Part shown: piece by piece, positions 33,773-42,206 of the stretch
How positions within the stretch are numbered: position 1 is the stretch's first letter
How the letters are laid out: each line of letters opens with the position of its first letter
Assembly (NCBI RefSeq): GCF_002119765.1
Contig: NZ_CP021112.1
Location: 614,501-678,500, forward strand
Direction: 5' to 3'
From: Pseudorhodoplanes sinuspersici
GTDB lineage: Bacteria; Pseudomonadota; Alphaproteobacteria; Rhizobiales; Xanthobacteraceae
DNA length: 64,000 nt
Made by a program: the position numbers and the translations under genes
Notes under the pieces: model-generated
Database searches by the model: none
Told to the model about the DNA's origin: nothing
What the model saw: the letters and a program-made list of their open reading frames with translations, nothing else

Positions 33773-34948
33773 ATGGCCAAGGCACCCCCTCATATCCCGT
33801 TGGTCGCCGGCGGCATGGTCGGTCCCTTCGGCCGCTTCACCGACCGCTCGCTGGTCGACATAGCGTTGCCGGTGGTACAGGGGGCACTGAAGGACGCCGG
33901 CCTTGCTGCCGCCGACGTGCAGGCGGCCTTCGTCGGCAATGCCTTCGGCGGCGCCATCGTCGATCAGGAGTCGATCATGGCGCAGGTGCTGCTAGCACCG
34001 GCGGGTATTCGCGGCGTGCCGATGCAGACGGTCAAGAATGCCTGCTCGAGCGGATCGAGCGCCGTGCATCTGGCGTGGAGCGCGATCGCCTACGGCCAAT
34101 ACGACTGCGTGTTGGTGCTCGGCGCCGAGCGTCTCACGCATGCGGACAAGCGCCGCTCCTTCGCGGCGCTGGCGACGGCAACCGACCACAAGAGCGTCGA
34201 TGAGAACCGCTCGGTGTTCATGGACGTGAATGCCGCACGCGCCAACCGTTACATGGAGCGCTACGGCGCGACGCAACGCCATTTCGCCCAGGTCGCGGTC
34301 AAAAACCGCGCCCATGCCGTAATGAACGAGCGCGCTAGCTTGCGAACGCCAATCACCGTGGACGAGGTCCTGAGCGACCGCGTCATCATTGCGCCGCTGA
34401 CGCGCGCGATGTGCGGCGGTGTGGTCGACGGCGCGGCCTGCGTGGTGCTCGTCTCGCCAGATTTCGCCCGCAAGCGGGGGCTGTCGCACACGAGCCGTGT
34501 CGTTGCCTCCGGTCTTGTTTCCGGCCTGCCGGACGGCGATGAGAGCGGCAACGCCACGGCGCGGGCGGGGCAAGCCGCCTACGCGCAAGCCGGCATCGAT
34601 CCGAGGGAGATCGCGGTCGCCGAGGTGCACGACGCCAGCGCGCCGCAGGAACTGTTCGACATTGAGGACCTCGCACTGTGCGGCCGTGGCGAGGCGATCC
34701 GCCTGCTCGAAGACGGCGACACGGCACTCGGCGGCCGCATGCCGGTCAATGTGAGCGGCGGTCTGACCAGCCGCGGTCATCCGGTCGGCGCCACGGGTGT
34801 CGCGCAGATCGTCGAGATTCACGAACAACTCATGGGTCGCGCGGGCGCGCGGCAGGCCGGCGCGCCCAAAGTCGGGCTCGCGCAGATGGCCGGTGGCCTG
34901 CTCGGCCAGGATTCGGCCGTGGCGACGGTTCATATCTTGACGGTGTAG
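33773..34948 (+). CDS. Thiolase family protein (SCP2-like)
   Basis: A 391-residue thiolase-fold protein; GTG 33767, overlapping the hydratase stop, is an alternative start. It carries the nucleophile cysteine (KNACSSGSSAVHLA), the His block (GLTSRGHPVGATGVAQ) and NVSGG. The C-terminal CxG cysteine of degradative thiolases is absent (AQMAGGLLGQ), as in SCP2-type enzymes. It could cleave a beta-ketoacyl-CoA, or, as in Ltp2-type members, act as a retro-aldolase producing an aldehyde for the dehydrogenase that follows. Which applies cannot be read from sequence; presence of the cysteine favours thiolysis. Confidence 0.85.
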   Translation: MAKAPPHIPLVAGGMVGPFGRFTDRSLVDIALPVVQGALKDAGLAAADVQAAFVGNAFGGAIVDQESIMAQVLLAPAGIRGVPMQTVKNACSSGSSAVHLAWSAIAYGQYDCVLVLGAERLTHADKRRSFAALATATDHKSVDENRSVFMDVNAARANRYMERYGATQRHFAQVAVKNRAHAVMNERASLRTPITVDEVLSDRVIIAPLTRAMCGGVVDGAACVVLVSPDFARKRGLSHTSRVVASGLVSGLPDGDESGNATARAGQAAYAQAGIDPREIAVAEVHDASAPQELFDIEDLALCGRGEAIRLLEDGDTALGGRMPVNVSGGLTSRGHPVGATGVAQIVEIHEQLMGRAGARQAGAPKVGLAQMAGGLLGQDSAVATVHILTV

Positions 34949-34951
34949 GAC

Positions 34952-36424
34952 ATGGCTTACGAGATTCCGCGCAGCTACGACCTGTTCATCAACAACGCAT
35001 GGCATCGTTCGTCGTCGAATGAGGTGATCGAAGCCCGCAGTCCGCTCACCGGCGAGGTGCTTTGCACGGTGCCGGATGCGAGCGCGCGCGACGTGGTGGA
35101 AGCGGTGTTCGCCGCCAAGGTGGCGTGGCCGGCGTGGTATCGGCTGGGCGCCCGCAAACGCGCTGAGGCGATCTTCGCGCTGGCCGACCGCCTGATGGCG
35201 GAGATCGACCGTTTCGCTTGGCTGGAAACCGCCAACACCGGCAAGCCCTGGCGTGAAAGTTACGCCAACGTCGCCACCGCCGCCGACCGCCTGCGTTATT
35301 ATGCCAGCGTCGCACGCGCGCTCGAAGGCAATGCGTTGCCGGATGGCGGCAATATCCTGAGCTATGACATCCGCGAGCCGTTGGGCATCGTCGGGATCAT
35401 CGGCGCCTGGAATTTTCCGCTCAACATGTTCCTCGGCAAGATCGCGCCTGCGATCGCCACCGGCAATGCCGTCATCTACAAGCCCGCCGATACGACGCCG
35501 ATCACGACTCTCGAGATCGCTAAGCTGATCGCCGAAACGCTGCCGTCGGGTGTCGTCAACGTGCTCACCGGCCGCGGATCGACCACGGGCGAGGCGATCG
35601 TCTCGCATCCCGACATCGTGAAGATCTCGCTGACCGGTTCGGTCGCGACCGGCCGCGCCGCCATGGCCGCCGCGGCACCTTCGGGCAAGCAACTGACGCT
35701 CGAACTCGGCGGCAAGAATGCGCAGCTCGTGTTTCCGGACGCCGATCTCGACCGGGCGGCGCAGGGCATTCTGCTCGGCGCCTTCATGAACCAGGGGCAG
35801 GTCTGCACCTCCGGCTCGCGCGTATATGCGCATCATCAGATCGCCGACGAACTCATGCGGCGCATTCTCGAACTGATCCCGCGCCTGCGCATCGGCGATC
35901 CGTTCGACAAGGATACGCGCGTCGGTACGCTGGCCCATCGCGCGCATATGGAGCGCGTGCTGCACTACATCGACATCGGTAAGGCCGAAGGCGCACGACT
36001 CGTCACCGGCGGCGGCCGCGCCAAGGTCGGCAAGTATCCCGACGGCCTGTTTCTGCAGCCGACGATCTTCGACAACGTCGTCTCCGACATGGTGGTTGCG
36101 ACGCAGGAGATCTTCGGGCCGGTCATGACCTTCCAGCGCTGGGGCGAGGAGTTCGAGCTCCTGAGCATGGCCAACGGCCTGGACTACGGGCTTGCCGCCG
36201 GCATCTGGACCGAGAATCTCGGACGCGCTCACCGCATGGCGCGCGCAGTGGAGGCCGGCCGCGTCTGGATCAATTGTTACAACCTGTTCCCCTCAGGCGC
36301 TGCCTTCGGCGGCACCAAGGCCAGCGGCCACGGCCGTGAAGACGCCTTCGAGACGATGCTCGAGTTCACCCAAGTAAAGAACGTCATCGCCGATATTTCC
36401 GAACGCCAGCGCGCGTTCTTCTGA
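34952..36424 (+). CDS. NAD(P)-dependent aldehyde dehydrogenase
   Basis: A 490-residue ALDH. Catalytic Cys285 lies in NQGQVCTSGSRVY and the general base Glu251 in LTLELGGKNAQLVF; Asn in GAWNFPLNMFLGKIAPAIATGNAV and the cofactor block KPADTTPITTLEIAKLI are present. The closest general type is betaine-aldehyde/semialdehyde dehydrogenase. In the Paa and Box routes an ALDH oxidises the ring-opened semialdehyde CoA; here the gene sits between thiolase and oxygenase, three bases after the thiolase stop, so a similar role is inferred. Confidence 0.92.
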   Translation: MAYEIPRSYDLFINNAWHRSSSNEVIEARSPLTGEVLCTVPDASARDVVEAVFAAKVAWPAWYRLGARKRAEAIFALADRLMAEIDRFAWLETANTGKPWRESYANVATAADRLRYYASVARALEGNALPDGGNILSYDIREPLGIVGIIGAWNFPLNMFLGKIAPAIATGNAVIYKPADTTPITTLEIAKLIAETLPSGVVNVLTGRGSTTGEAIVSHPDIVKISLTGSVATGRAAMAAAAPSGKQLTLELGGKNAQLVFPDADLDRAAQGILLGAFMNQGQVCTSGSRVYAHHQIADELMRRILELIPRLRIGDPFDKDTRVGTLAHRAHMERVLHYIDIGKAEGARLVTGGGRAKVGKYPDGLFLQPTIFDNVVSDMVVATQEIFGPVMTFQRWGEEFELLSMANGLDYGLAAGIWTENLGRAHRMARAVEAGRVWINCYNLFPSGAAFGGTKASGHGREDAFETMLEFTQVKNVIADISERQRAFF

Positions 36425-36440
36425 AAATCAGGAGAGTCCC

Positions 36441-37214
36441 ATGCTGCAACTCAATCCGAACCAGACCGGCATCGGCAATGTCACGCCGGACGACTTCTTC
36501 ACTCAGGATGACGAGTTCACCAAGCTTCAGCTCAATATCATTGCCATCCACGTGGTGAGCGAGGAGTTCGGGGCCGATACGTTCGAGCAGAGCATCCTGC
36601 GCGCGCCGACGGCCGACATGAAAATGCGCATGGCCAAGACCGTGATGGAGGAATACGGGCATCATCTGCGCTTCCGTAAGCTGCTCGAGGATCTCAAGCT
36701 CGATTGGAAGGAGGTGACCAAGAACAAAGGCCATCTGACGACCTTCGACGTGCCGATCGACACCTGGGCCGATCAGATGGTGTTCCTGGCGTTGGTCGAT
36801 CGTGCCGCCGCGCATCAGTTCCGCCACTTCATCAAGTCGCCTTACGAGCCGTTCCGCCGCGCATGCCAGGAGACGTTGAACGAAGAATACGGCCATGTTG
36901 GCCTCGGCATGGACGGTGTCAAGGATCTGTTGCGCACGCCGGAAGGCAAGGCCGAGGTCGCGAAGTCGGTTATGAAGTGGCTGCCGGTTGGCCTCGCTTC
37001 ATTCGGCAATCCGAATTCGAAGACCAACGAACGCTATCGCCACTGGGGCCTGAAGTCCGACACTAATGAAGGCATGCGTGAGACCTATTATCAGCAGGTG
37101 AAGGCCTTCATCACCAAGGAATGGGGCGTGCCGCTGCCGGAGACTGCGGATGAGTTCATCCAGCAGAAGCTCGGCGGCAATCTCTCGGCGCACGCCATTT
37201 ACGTCGCCGGTTGA
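36441..37214 (+). CDS. PaaA-like diiron oxygenase (Phenylacetic acid catabolic family), single subunit
   Basis: A 257-residue four-helix-bundle protein. Diiron ligands are visible: Glu41/Glu42 (HVVSEEFGADTFEQ), Glu71-x-x-His74 (VMEEYGHHLRF), Asp120 region (LALVDRAAAHQF), and Glu149-x-x-His152 (LNEEYGHVGLG). It is shorter than PaaA (~310) or BoxB (~470), and there is no PaaB, PaaC or PaaD partner. With the reductase that follows it should insert oxygen into an aryl-CoA or related thioester. The substrate is unknown. Confidence 0.82.
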   Translation: MLQLNPNQTGIGNVTPDDFFTQDDEFTKLQLNIIAIHVVSEEFGADTFEQSILRAPTADMKMRMAKTVMEEYGHHLRFRKLLEDLKLDWKEVTKNKGHLTTFDVPIDTWADQMVFLALVDRAAAHQFRHFIKSPYEPFRRACQETLNEEYGHVGLGMDGVKDLLRTPEGKAEVAKSVMKWLPVGLASFGNPNSKTNERYRHWGLKSDTNEGMRETYYQQVKAFITKEWGVPLPETADEFIQQKLGGNLSAHAIYVAG

Positions 37215-37228
37215 GGCGGGCAGGGACT

Positions 37229-38257
37229 ATGAACGCGCGCGTGGCTTCGGAAACATTCGCGGTCGCTATCGAGCCGTCGAGTCACGAAATCACGTGCCGC
37301 GGCGACCAGACCCTGCTCGATAGCTGCATCCAGAACGGCATCCCCGCGCGGTATAACTGCCGCTCCGGCGAATGCGGCGAATGCATCGCCTCGCTGCTCA
37401 GCGGCAAGGTCTACGAGATGCCGGGCGCCGATCCGGCCATCTTCACCGATACGCATCGGGCAGCGGGCAAGCTCCTGCTCTGCATGTGCTTCCCGCGCAC
37501 GGATGTGAAGCTGAACGTCTCGCTCGTGCAGGACGCGCCGGCAATACGCCCGACGGCGATCAACACCATGGTCGAGAGCGTCGAGCAGGTCACGCCGACG
37601 ATCTACAAGGTGCGCGTCGAAACGCCGGGGCTCGTCGAATACCGCGCAGGCCAATGCTTCGAATGGGTCGTGCCAGAGATCAAGCCGAACCGCATGTATT
37701 CGGCGGCCAACCGCCCCGGCGACGCGGCAATCGAGTTTCACGTGCGGGTTTATCCGGGGGGCCGAATTGGTACGTTCGTGAGCGAGCACCTGTCGCCGGG
37801 CCAGAGTCTCAAGCTTCTCGGCCCCTTCGGCAATTTTGGGCTTTCCACCAGCGATTGGCGGCCCTCGATCTGCATCGCCGGGGGCACCGGATTGGCACCG
37901 ATCCACGCCATGCTCGATGACGCCTTCGCACGCGGTGATAACCGGCCGATCCATTTCTTTTATGGCGCGCGCAGCCAAGAGGAGCTCTACTGCCTCAAGA
38001 CGCTGAACCTCTGGGCGGCTAAGCACGACAGCTTTACCTTCACGCCGGTTCTATCGGATGAGCCGGAGGGCTCAGGCTGGACCGGCGCGCGCGGGCTTGT
38101 CACCGACGTTGCCGCCGCACAATTGCAGGATGCATTCGGGCTTGAGGCCTATCTCTGCGGACCGCCCGCCATGATCGATGCGGCCGTCGAGGTCTTGGAA
38201 GCGGCGGGGTTTTCCGATAGCGACATCCACGCTGATCGCTTCGTGCAAGCCCGATGA
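37229..38257 (+). CDS. Oxygenase reductase: N-terminal [2Fe-2S] ferredoxin, C-terminal FAD/NAD domain
   Basis: A 342-residue electron-transfer partner from ATG 37229. Plant-type [2Fe-2S] cysteines: Cys44, Cys49, Cys52 (NCRSGECGECIASL) and Cys85 (KLLLCMCF). FAD site RMYSAANRPG; NAD site IAGGTGLAPIHAML; the C-terminal CGPPAMIDAAVEVL is typical. The domain order (ferredoxin first) is that of BenC/MMO-type reductases rather than PaaE, in which ferredoxin comes last. It feeds electrons from NAD(P)H to the diiron protein encoded just before it. Confidence 0.9.
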   Translation: MNARVASETFAVAIEPSSHEITCRGDQTLLDSCIQNGIPARYNCRSGECGECIASLLSGKVYEMPGADPAIFTDTHRAAGKLLLCMCFPRTDVKLNVSLVQDAPAIRPTAINTMVESVEQVTPTIYKVRVETPGLVEYRAGQCFEWVVPEIKPNRMYSAANRPGDAAIEFHVRVYPGGRIGTFVSEHLSPGQSLKLLGPFGNFGLSTSDWRPSICIAGGTGLAPIHAMLDDAFARGDNRPIHFFYGARSQEELYCLKTLNLWAAKHDSFTFTPVLSDEPEGSGWTGARGLVTDVAAAQLQDAFGLEAYLCGPPAMIDAAVEVLEAAGFSDSDIHADRFVQAR

Positions 38258-39180
38258 GCGTGATGGACGCAGAAATACGGCCGTTGACCGTTCCGCCGCC
38301 ACGGCGGGTAGTCGACCTCACCATGAGCGACGGCGCCGTGATCCGGCTACGCCAATACGGCCGAACCGGTGGCAAGCGCCTGGCGCTCAGCCACGGCAAT
38401 GGTCTTGCCATCAACGCCTATCTGCCATTCTGGCTACCGCTCGCCGACGAATTCGACCTTATTTTGTTTGACGTACGTAATCATGGCGAAAATCCGCTGC
38501 ATGAGCCGGCGGCGCATAATTGGGATCGCTTCGCCCGCGACATGAGCGAGATCTTCACCGGCATCAACGATACGTTCGGACAAAAGCCGATCGTCGGCGT
38601 CTTTCATTCGCTCTCCGCGGTGGCCGCGCTGCTGCATGCGGTGAATGCCCGAGCGCCATGGTCGGCGCTCGCGCTGTTCGATCCGCCGCTTTATCCGCCA
38701 CACGGCCACCCGCTGCAGCCGCTCGAGCAGGCCGACATGGATGACCGCACGCGGCGCGCACGCCGGCGCCCAGAGCAATATGAATCGCCCGAGCAGTTCG
38801 CTGCGCAGCTGCGGCGTGGGCCGGCCTTCACCGGATGGGTGCCCGGCGCGCATCTTTTGTTCGCCGAGAGCACATTGAAGCAGGAGGCTGCCGGCGGCTG
38901 GGTGTTGCGCAATCCGCGCGAGTTGGAAGCGCATGTCTACGAAACCAATGTAGACCTAAGTATCTGGCCGCGCATCTCGTCGTTGAATTGTCCGGTTATC
39001 CTCATTGGCGCCGATCCGGCGCATTCGTTCGCGATGCCGCCGGCGCTGATCTGCAAGGCGATCCACGACGAACACGGCGTGGACTACGTGATGGTTCCGG
39101 ACACCACCCATTTCTTGCAGATCGAGAAGCCGGAGGCCTGTCGGCGCGCGCTCAAGGACTTCGTCACGCGCCTGGGCTGA
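38254..39180 (+). CDS. Alpha/beta hydrolase
   Basis: A 308-residue hydrolase whose ATG overlaps the reductase stop (ATGA). Oxyanion region LSHGNGLAINAYLPFWLPLA, Asp-rich FDVRNHGENPLHEP, nucleophile elbow VGVFHSLSAVAALL (Ser in HSLSA, a variant of GxSxG), late acid VILIGADPAHSF and His in VMVPDTTHFLQIEKP. It may open a ring-cleavage product or release CoA from a thioester, completing the operon. The elbow lacks the first Gly, so activity should be tested rather than assumed. Confidence 0.8.
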   Translation: MSVMDAEIRPLTVPPPRRVVDLTMSDGAVIRLRQYGRTGGKRLALSHGNGLAINAYLPFWLPLADEFDLILFDVRNHGENPLHEPAAHNWDRFARDMSEIFTGINDTFGQKPIVGVFHSLSAVAALLHAVNARAPWSALALFDPPLYPPHGHPLQPLEQADMDDRTRRARRRPEQYESPEQFAAQLRRGPAFTGWVPGAHLLFAESTLKQEAAGGWVLRNPRELEAHVYETNVDLSIWPRISSLNCPVILIGADPAHSFAMPPALICKAIHDEHGVDYVMVPDTTHFLQIEKPEACRRALKDFVTRLG

Positions 39181-39214
39181 GGGGGACAGAAGGTCTATAT
39201 GATATAATTTCGAA

Positions 39215-39890
39215 GACGTGCGCATTTCTTACAGCCAACTGGATCGAGTCCGTTTTCGCGCTGGCAGGCGAACTTCGCGCATCTGCACAGCGTGCGCTTT
39301 GCTACCTCCACGGCAGCCAACGTGTTCAAGGCCAAGAATGTTCCGCTCGACCAAGTCGGCCATGCCGTACTCGGTATCACCGTGCCGCAGGAGAAATCTT
39401 TCTGGGGAGCGCCATGGGTGATGTCCCTAATAGGCCGCGGCAGGTGAGTAGCCCCACCATTCGCAAGCCTGCGCCACCAGCGCGCGTTGCGTGGCGGAAG
39501 CCACACATGCGCTCTCATTCGGAGGAGTGCAGGCGACCCTTGTCGTCACATGCGGTCGTACATCCAATGGGCCAGTAATCATTCATCCCAACCCGAAGGC
39601 GTAGCGCACCGTTACGCGCAATAGCAGGACGCTTTGGTAAATGACCGCATTTTCCAGCGCTGCTATGTGCGGTTGCCTTTCGAGGTGCCGGATGCGCGGT
39701 TCCGCAAGGCGACGGGTCAGATCGACGGCGGCGAAGGCATCCACCCATCGACCAAGGAAGGGCTGGCCAAGCTTAAGCCGGTGGCGAACGTGGCACCGTT
39801 ACCTTCGGCGGCCAGACGCATCCGGCCGATGGCAATGCCGGCATGATCGTCACCCGCGCCGATCGCGTCGCCGTCTTCACCTCCGTACAC
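39215..39890 (+). pseudogene. Decayed acetyl-CoA acetyltransferase-type thiolase
   Basis: Pieces of a thiolase lie in three frames: 39244-39447 (SSPFSRWQANFAHLHSVRFA, NVPLDQVGHAVLGITVPQEK, FWGAPWVMSLIG), then a frameshift into SQACATSARCVAEATHAL and VVTCGRTSNGPVIIHPNP (about 39455-39600), then VPDARFRKATGQIDGGEGIHPSTKEGLAKLKPV (39670-39783) and, frameshifted, GTVTFGGQTHPADGNAGMIVTRAD (39790-39860). The middle ~130 residues are missing. No start codon is left. It directly follows the catabolic operon and was probably its ninth gene. Confidence 0.8.
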
Positions 39891-39968
39891 CGCTCGCCTC
39901 CGGCGGTGGAACACTCGCCTTTCCGCCACCAGGCTGGTATTGATGCTTGCCCTGTACGGACGAGCATT

Positions 39969-40703
39969 ATGAAGTCGCCGAAAGCCAAGCCCGCCGATAA
40001 GCCGGTCAAGCCGAAAAAATCCAAACTGCGGCGCGAGGCCATCCTCAGGCACGCTCTGGCGCTGTTCGATCTGCACGGTTTTGCCAATACCTCGCTTGAC
40101 GACATCGCGCGCGAGACGGGCATCAAGCGTGAGGCGATTTATTACTACTTCAAGAATCGCGCCGAGATCCTGCTCTGCATCATCCGGCCGCAGACGCGAT
40201 CGCTAGTCGACGGCCTGGATGCGGTCGTGAAGTCGGACGCCGACAGTACGACCAAGCTCTACGAGGCGATCCGCAACCATCTGCAGCGGTTCGACCGTCA
40301 CTGTTTGGAAATGACCATCAGCCTGCGTGACGTCTATCTCGATGACGCCAAGGAAGTGCGGCGCGAGATGGACAAGATCTGGCGCCAGTACGAAAGCATG
40401 TGGACGCAGATCGTTGCCGAAGGGCAGGCGTCGGGGCAATTCGCCCAGGTTGGCGATCCCAAGATGGTCGCATTCGCCATTCTCGGCATGTGCAACTGGC
40501 TTGCGCGTTGGTATGACCCGCGCAAGTCAGTTTCGGTCGAAGAGCTGATCGAAACGTACTTCTCCATGTTGGCCTACGGCTTGGTCAAGCAGCGCGACGC
40601 CAAAGAGGTTGGGTCACCTGTACTCACGGCCAAGCGCGCCAGCTCGTCCGAGCGGCTGCGGTTTGTGGTCACAAGCGGCCGCGATGGCGGCGCGGCGCGC
40701 TGA
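39969..40703 (+). CDS. TetR-family transcriptional regulator
   Basis: A 244-residue regulator from ATG 39969; the longer frame to 39843 uses thiolase pseudogene sequence. The DNA-binding domain is clear: KLRREAILRHALALFDLHGFANTSLDDIARETGIKREAIYYYFKNRAEIL in successive order (residues ~19-68). The C-terminal ligand domain is helical (WRQYESMWTQIVAEGQASGQFAQVGDPKMVAFAILGMCNWLARWYDP), of the type found in PaaR-like regulators that respond to acyl-CoA. It is the obvious candidate to bind the four TTTACG-N4-CGTAAA palindromes. Confidence 0.9.
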   Translation: MKSPKAKPADKPVKPKKSKLRREAILRHALALFDLHGFANTSLDDIARETGIKREAIYYYFKNRAEILLCIIRPQTRSLVDGLDAVVKSDADSTTKLYEAIRNHLQRFDRHCLEMTISLRDVYLDDAKEVRREMDKIWRQYESMWTQIVAEGQASGQFAQVGDPKMVAFAILGMCNWLARWYDPRKSVSVEELIETYFSMLAYGLVKQRDAKEVGSPVLTAKRASSSERLRFVVTSGRDGGAAR

Positions 40704-40741
40704 CCGCCTGCTTTACAGAACCTTCCCGTCGTTATCGAAAT

Positions 40742-40757
40742 TGTACGAGCACGTAAA
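40742..40757. promoter_or_regulatory. Operator-like palindrome D downstream of the TetR gene
   Basis: TGTACG-AGCA-CGTAAA differs from palindrome B in one base of the left arm. It lies 39 bp past the TetR stop and faces no gene now: the next ~200 bp lead into a tRNA fragment and IS66. It may have controlled a gene since deleted. From 40760 to 40900 I see nothing else. Confidence 0.5.
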
Positions 40758-40903
40758 ATAAGATGGCCCACCGGGCACGGCTCTCGGCAAGCAGTTTTCG
40801 TTGCGTCTTTCGCGCCAACTCGCTGATCTGCTTAGGACTTCCTGCCCTCTTGCTTCCACAGTGCTTCCAGACCGCAGGCTCCAAACATAATCAAAAATGC
40901 GAA

Positions 40904-40930
40904 CGCCGCTAAGTCTTTGACCTAGCGGCG
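40904..40930 (-). terminator. tRNA-type terminator hairpin (minus strand)
   Basis: A 12-bp stem with one A-C mismatch and a 3-base loop (40904-40915 with 40919-40930); on the minus strand it is followed by TTCGCATTTTTG. It stands directly downstream of the tRNA remnant and is its natural terminator. Confidence 0.75.
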
Positions 40931-40934
40931 TATT

Positions 40935-40959
40935 TGGTTGCGGGGGTAGGATTTGAACC
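40935..40959 (-). tRNA. 3' fragment of tRNA-fMet (T arm, acceptor 3' strand, CCA)
   Basis: Read on the minus strand this is GGTTCAAATCCTACCCCCGC followed by AACCA, the 3' end of alphaproteobacterial initiator tRNA-fMet. Sequence upstream on that strand breaks off exactly at the IS66-type end GTAAGCG, and the D arm and anticodon arm are missing. It is therefore a remnant, either a tRNA cut by the IS or the att half left by an integrated island. It is not a working tRNA. Confidence 0.8.
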
Positions 40960-42206
40960 GTAAGCGCGCATTTTACTGCACAGGCTGGGCGCGCGGGTGG
41001 CCGCGGCGTCGCGTGACGCCGGGCCTCAGCGGGATCATCGGAACGGCTTGATTGATCCTGAGTATTCGACCGTCAGCCGCTGTCGTTGTCAGCTGGCAGG
41101 TTTTTTTGAGCGGTGCAGTTGAACGGCAACAGATCTTCGATATCGGCGGCTGGCGGGCGCTGGGGCAATTCGGTGAGCGCGTGACGTAGCCATGCATAGG
41201 GATCGACGCCGCATGCCCGGCATGTCAGCACCAAACTGTAGATCACGGCGCTTGCCTTGGCGCCGGCAACGGTGTCGCTGAACAGCCAACTTTTTCGTCC
41301 GGTGCAAAACGGCCTGATGTCGCGCTCCAGAACATTGTTATCGATCGGGGCGAGACCGTCACTGGTATAACGGGTCAGATAATCCCATTGGTTGCGCGCA
41401 TAGGCGATCGCCTTGCCGGTCAAGCTTTCGGGTAGGACCTTCGACGCCTGGTCGTCGAGCCAGGTCCGGAAGGCGGCCAATACCGGCAGGCTATGCTGCT
41501 GGCGCAGCCGCAAGGTGTATGCGGCGCGCGTTTCGCCGTCGGGCGGCGTCTGGCGCGCCACCCTTTCGACCTCATACAACGCCTCGAAGAACTTGAGCGC
41601 CTGCAATGGCGGACCGCCAGGCTTTGTCCTGGCCTTGAGCGCATCGGTAAATTTCCTGCGCGCATGCGCCATACAGCCGAGATGGGTCGCGCCTGTCAGC
41701 GTGCGCCAGGCGTCATAGCCGTCGCTCATCAACAAGCCACGATAGCCGGCCAGGAAGGCCTGAGGATGTTCCTGGCCGCGACCGGGCTGGTAATCGAACA
41801 GCACGACCGGCTGCGCGCAGTCCTGGCCGCTGCGATAGGCCCACATGAAGGATTTGGCCTGCGCATCACTGCCGTCCTCTTTAAGAACCTGGACCCAGGT
41901 TTCGTCGCCGTGGACCAGGGGCTGCGATCTGAGCTTTTGCTGTAGCGCGTCATAGACCCGATGCAGATGCAACTCGCTCGCCCGGATCACCCAGTTGCCC
42001 AGCGTCCCGCGGCTGATGCTGACGTCGGCGCGCCCCAGCGCGCCCGCCACACGGTACAGCGGCGTGCCGTCGACGTATTTGTTGGCGAGCACCAGCGCCA
42101 GCGTCGATGGCGTGGCCACGCTACCCGGCAGCGGCTGCGCCGGCATTGGCGCGGTCACAATCGGGGTGTTCAGCGCGGTGCGCTCGCAGTGACGGCAGGC
42201 ATATTT
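40960..42206 (-). mobile_element. Truncated IS66-family element
   Basis: The right end begins GTAAGCGCGCATTTTACTGC, the usual IS66 terminal pattern, directly next to the tRNA-fMet fragment. The left end, including the tnpA and tnpB genes and the N-terminus of the transposase, is missing because an IS481-type element starts at 42207. The other half is not found on the far side of that element. Confidence 0.85.
41073..42206 (-). pseudogene. IS66 transposase (TnpC), N-terminus missing
   Basis: About 377 residues remain of ~520. The frame is open up to the IS481 junction (KYACRHCERTALNTPIVTAP precedes the first ATG at 42158). DDE-domain blocks are seen: HGDETWVQVL, GYRGLLMSDGYDAWRTL, HLGCMAHARRKFTDAL, DNNVLERDIRPFCTGRKSWLF, and the C-terminal IS66 domain AVIYSLVLTCRACGVDPYAWL. 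The zinc-finger start and leucine zipper region are lost, so it should be inactive. Confidence 0.9.

Noticed and set aside
33992-36232. 746-residue open frame on the minus strand
   Set aside because: It runs opposite the thiolase and aldehyde dehydrogenase, both with intact catalytic motifs; its composition is that of a shadow frame.
39843-39968. N-terminal extension of the TetR regulator
   Set aside because: The first 42 codons are the C-terminal end of the thiolase pseudogene in frame, and ATG 39969 gives a normal TetR start.
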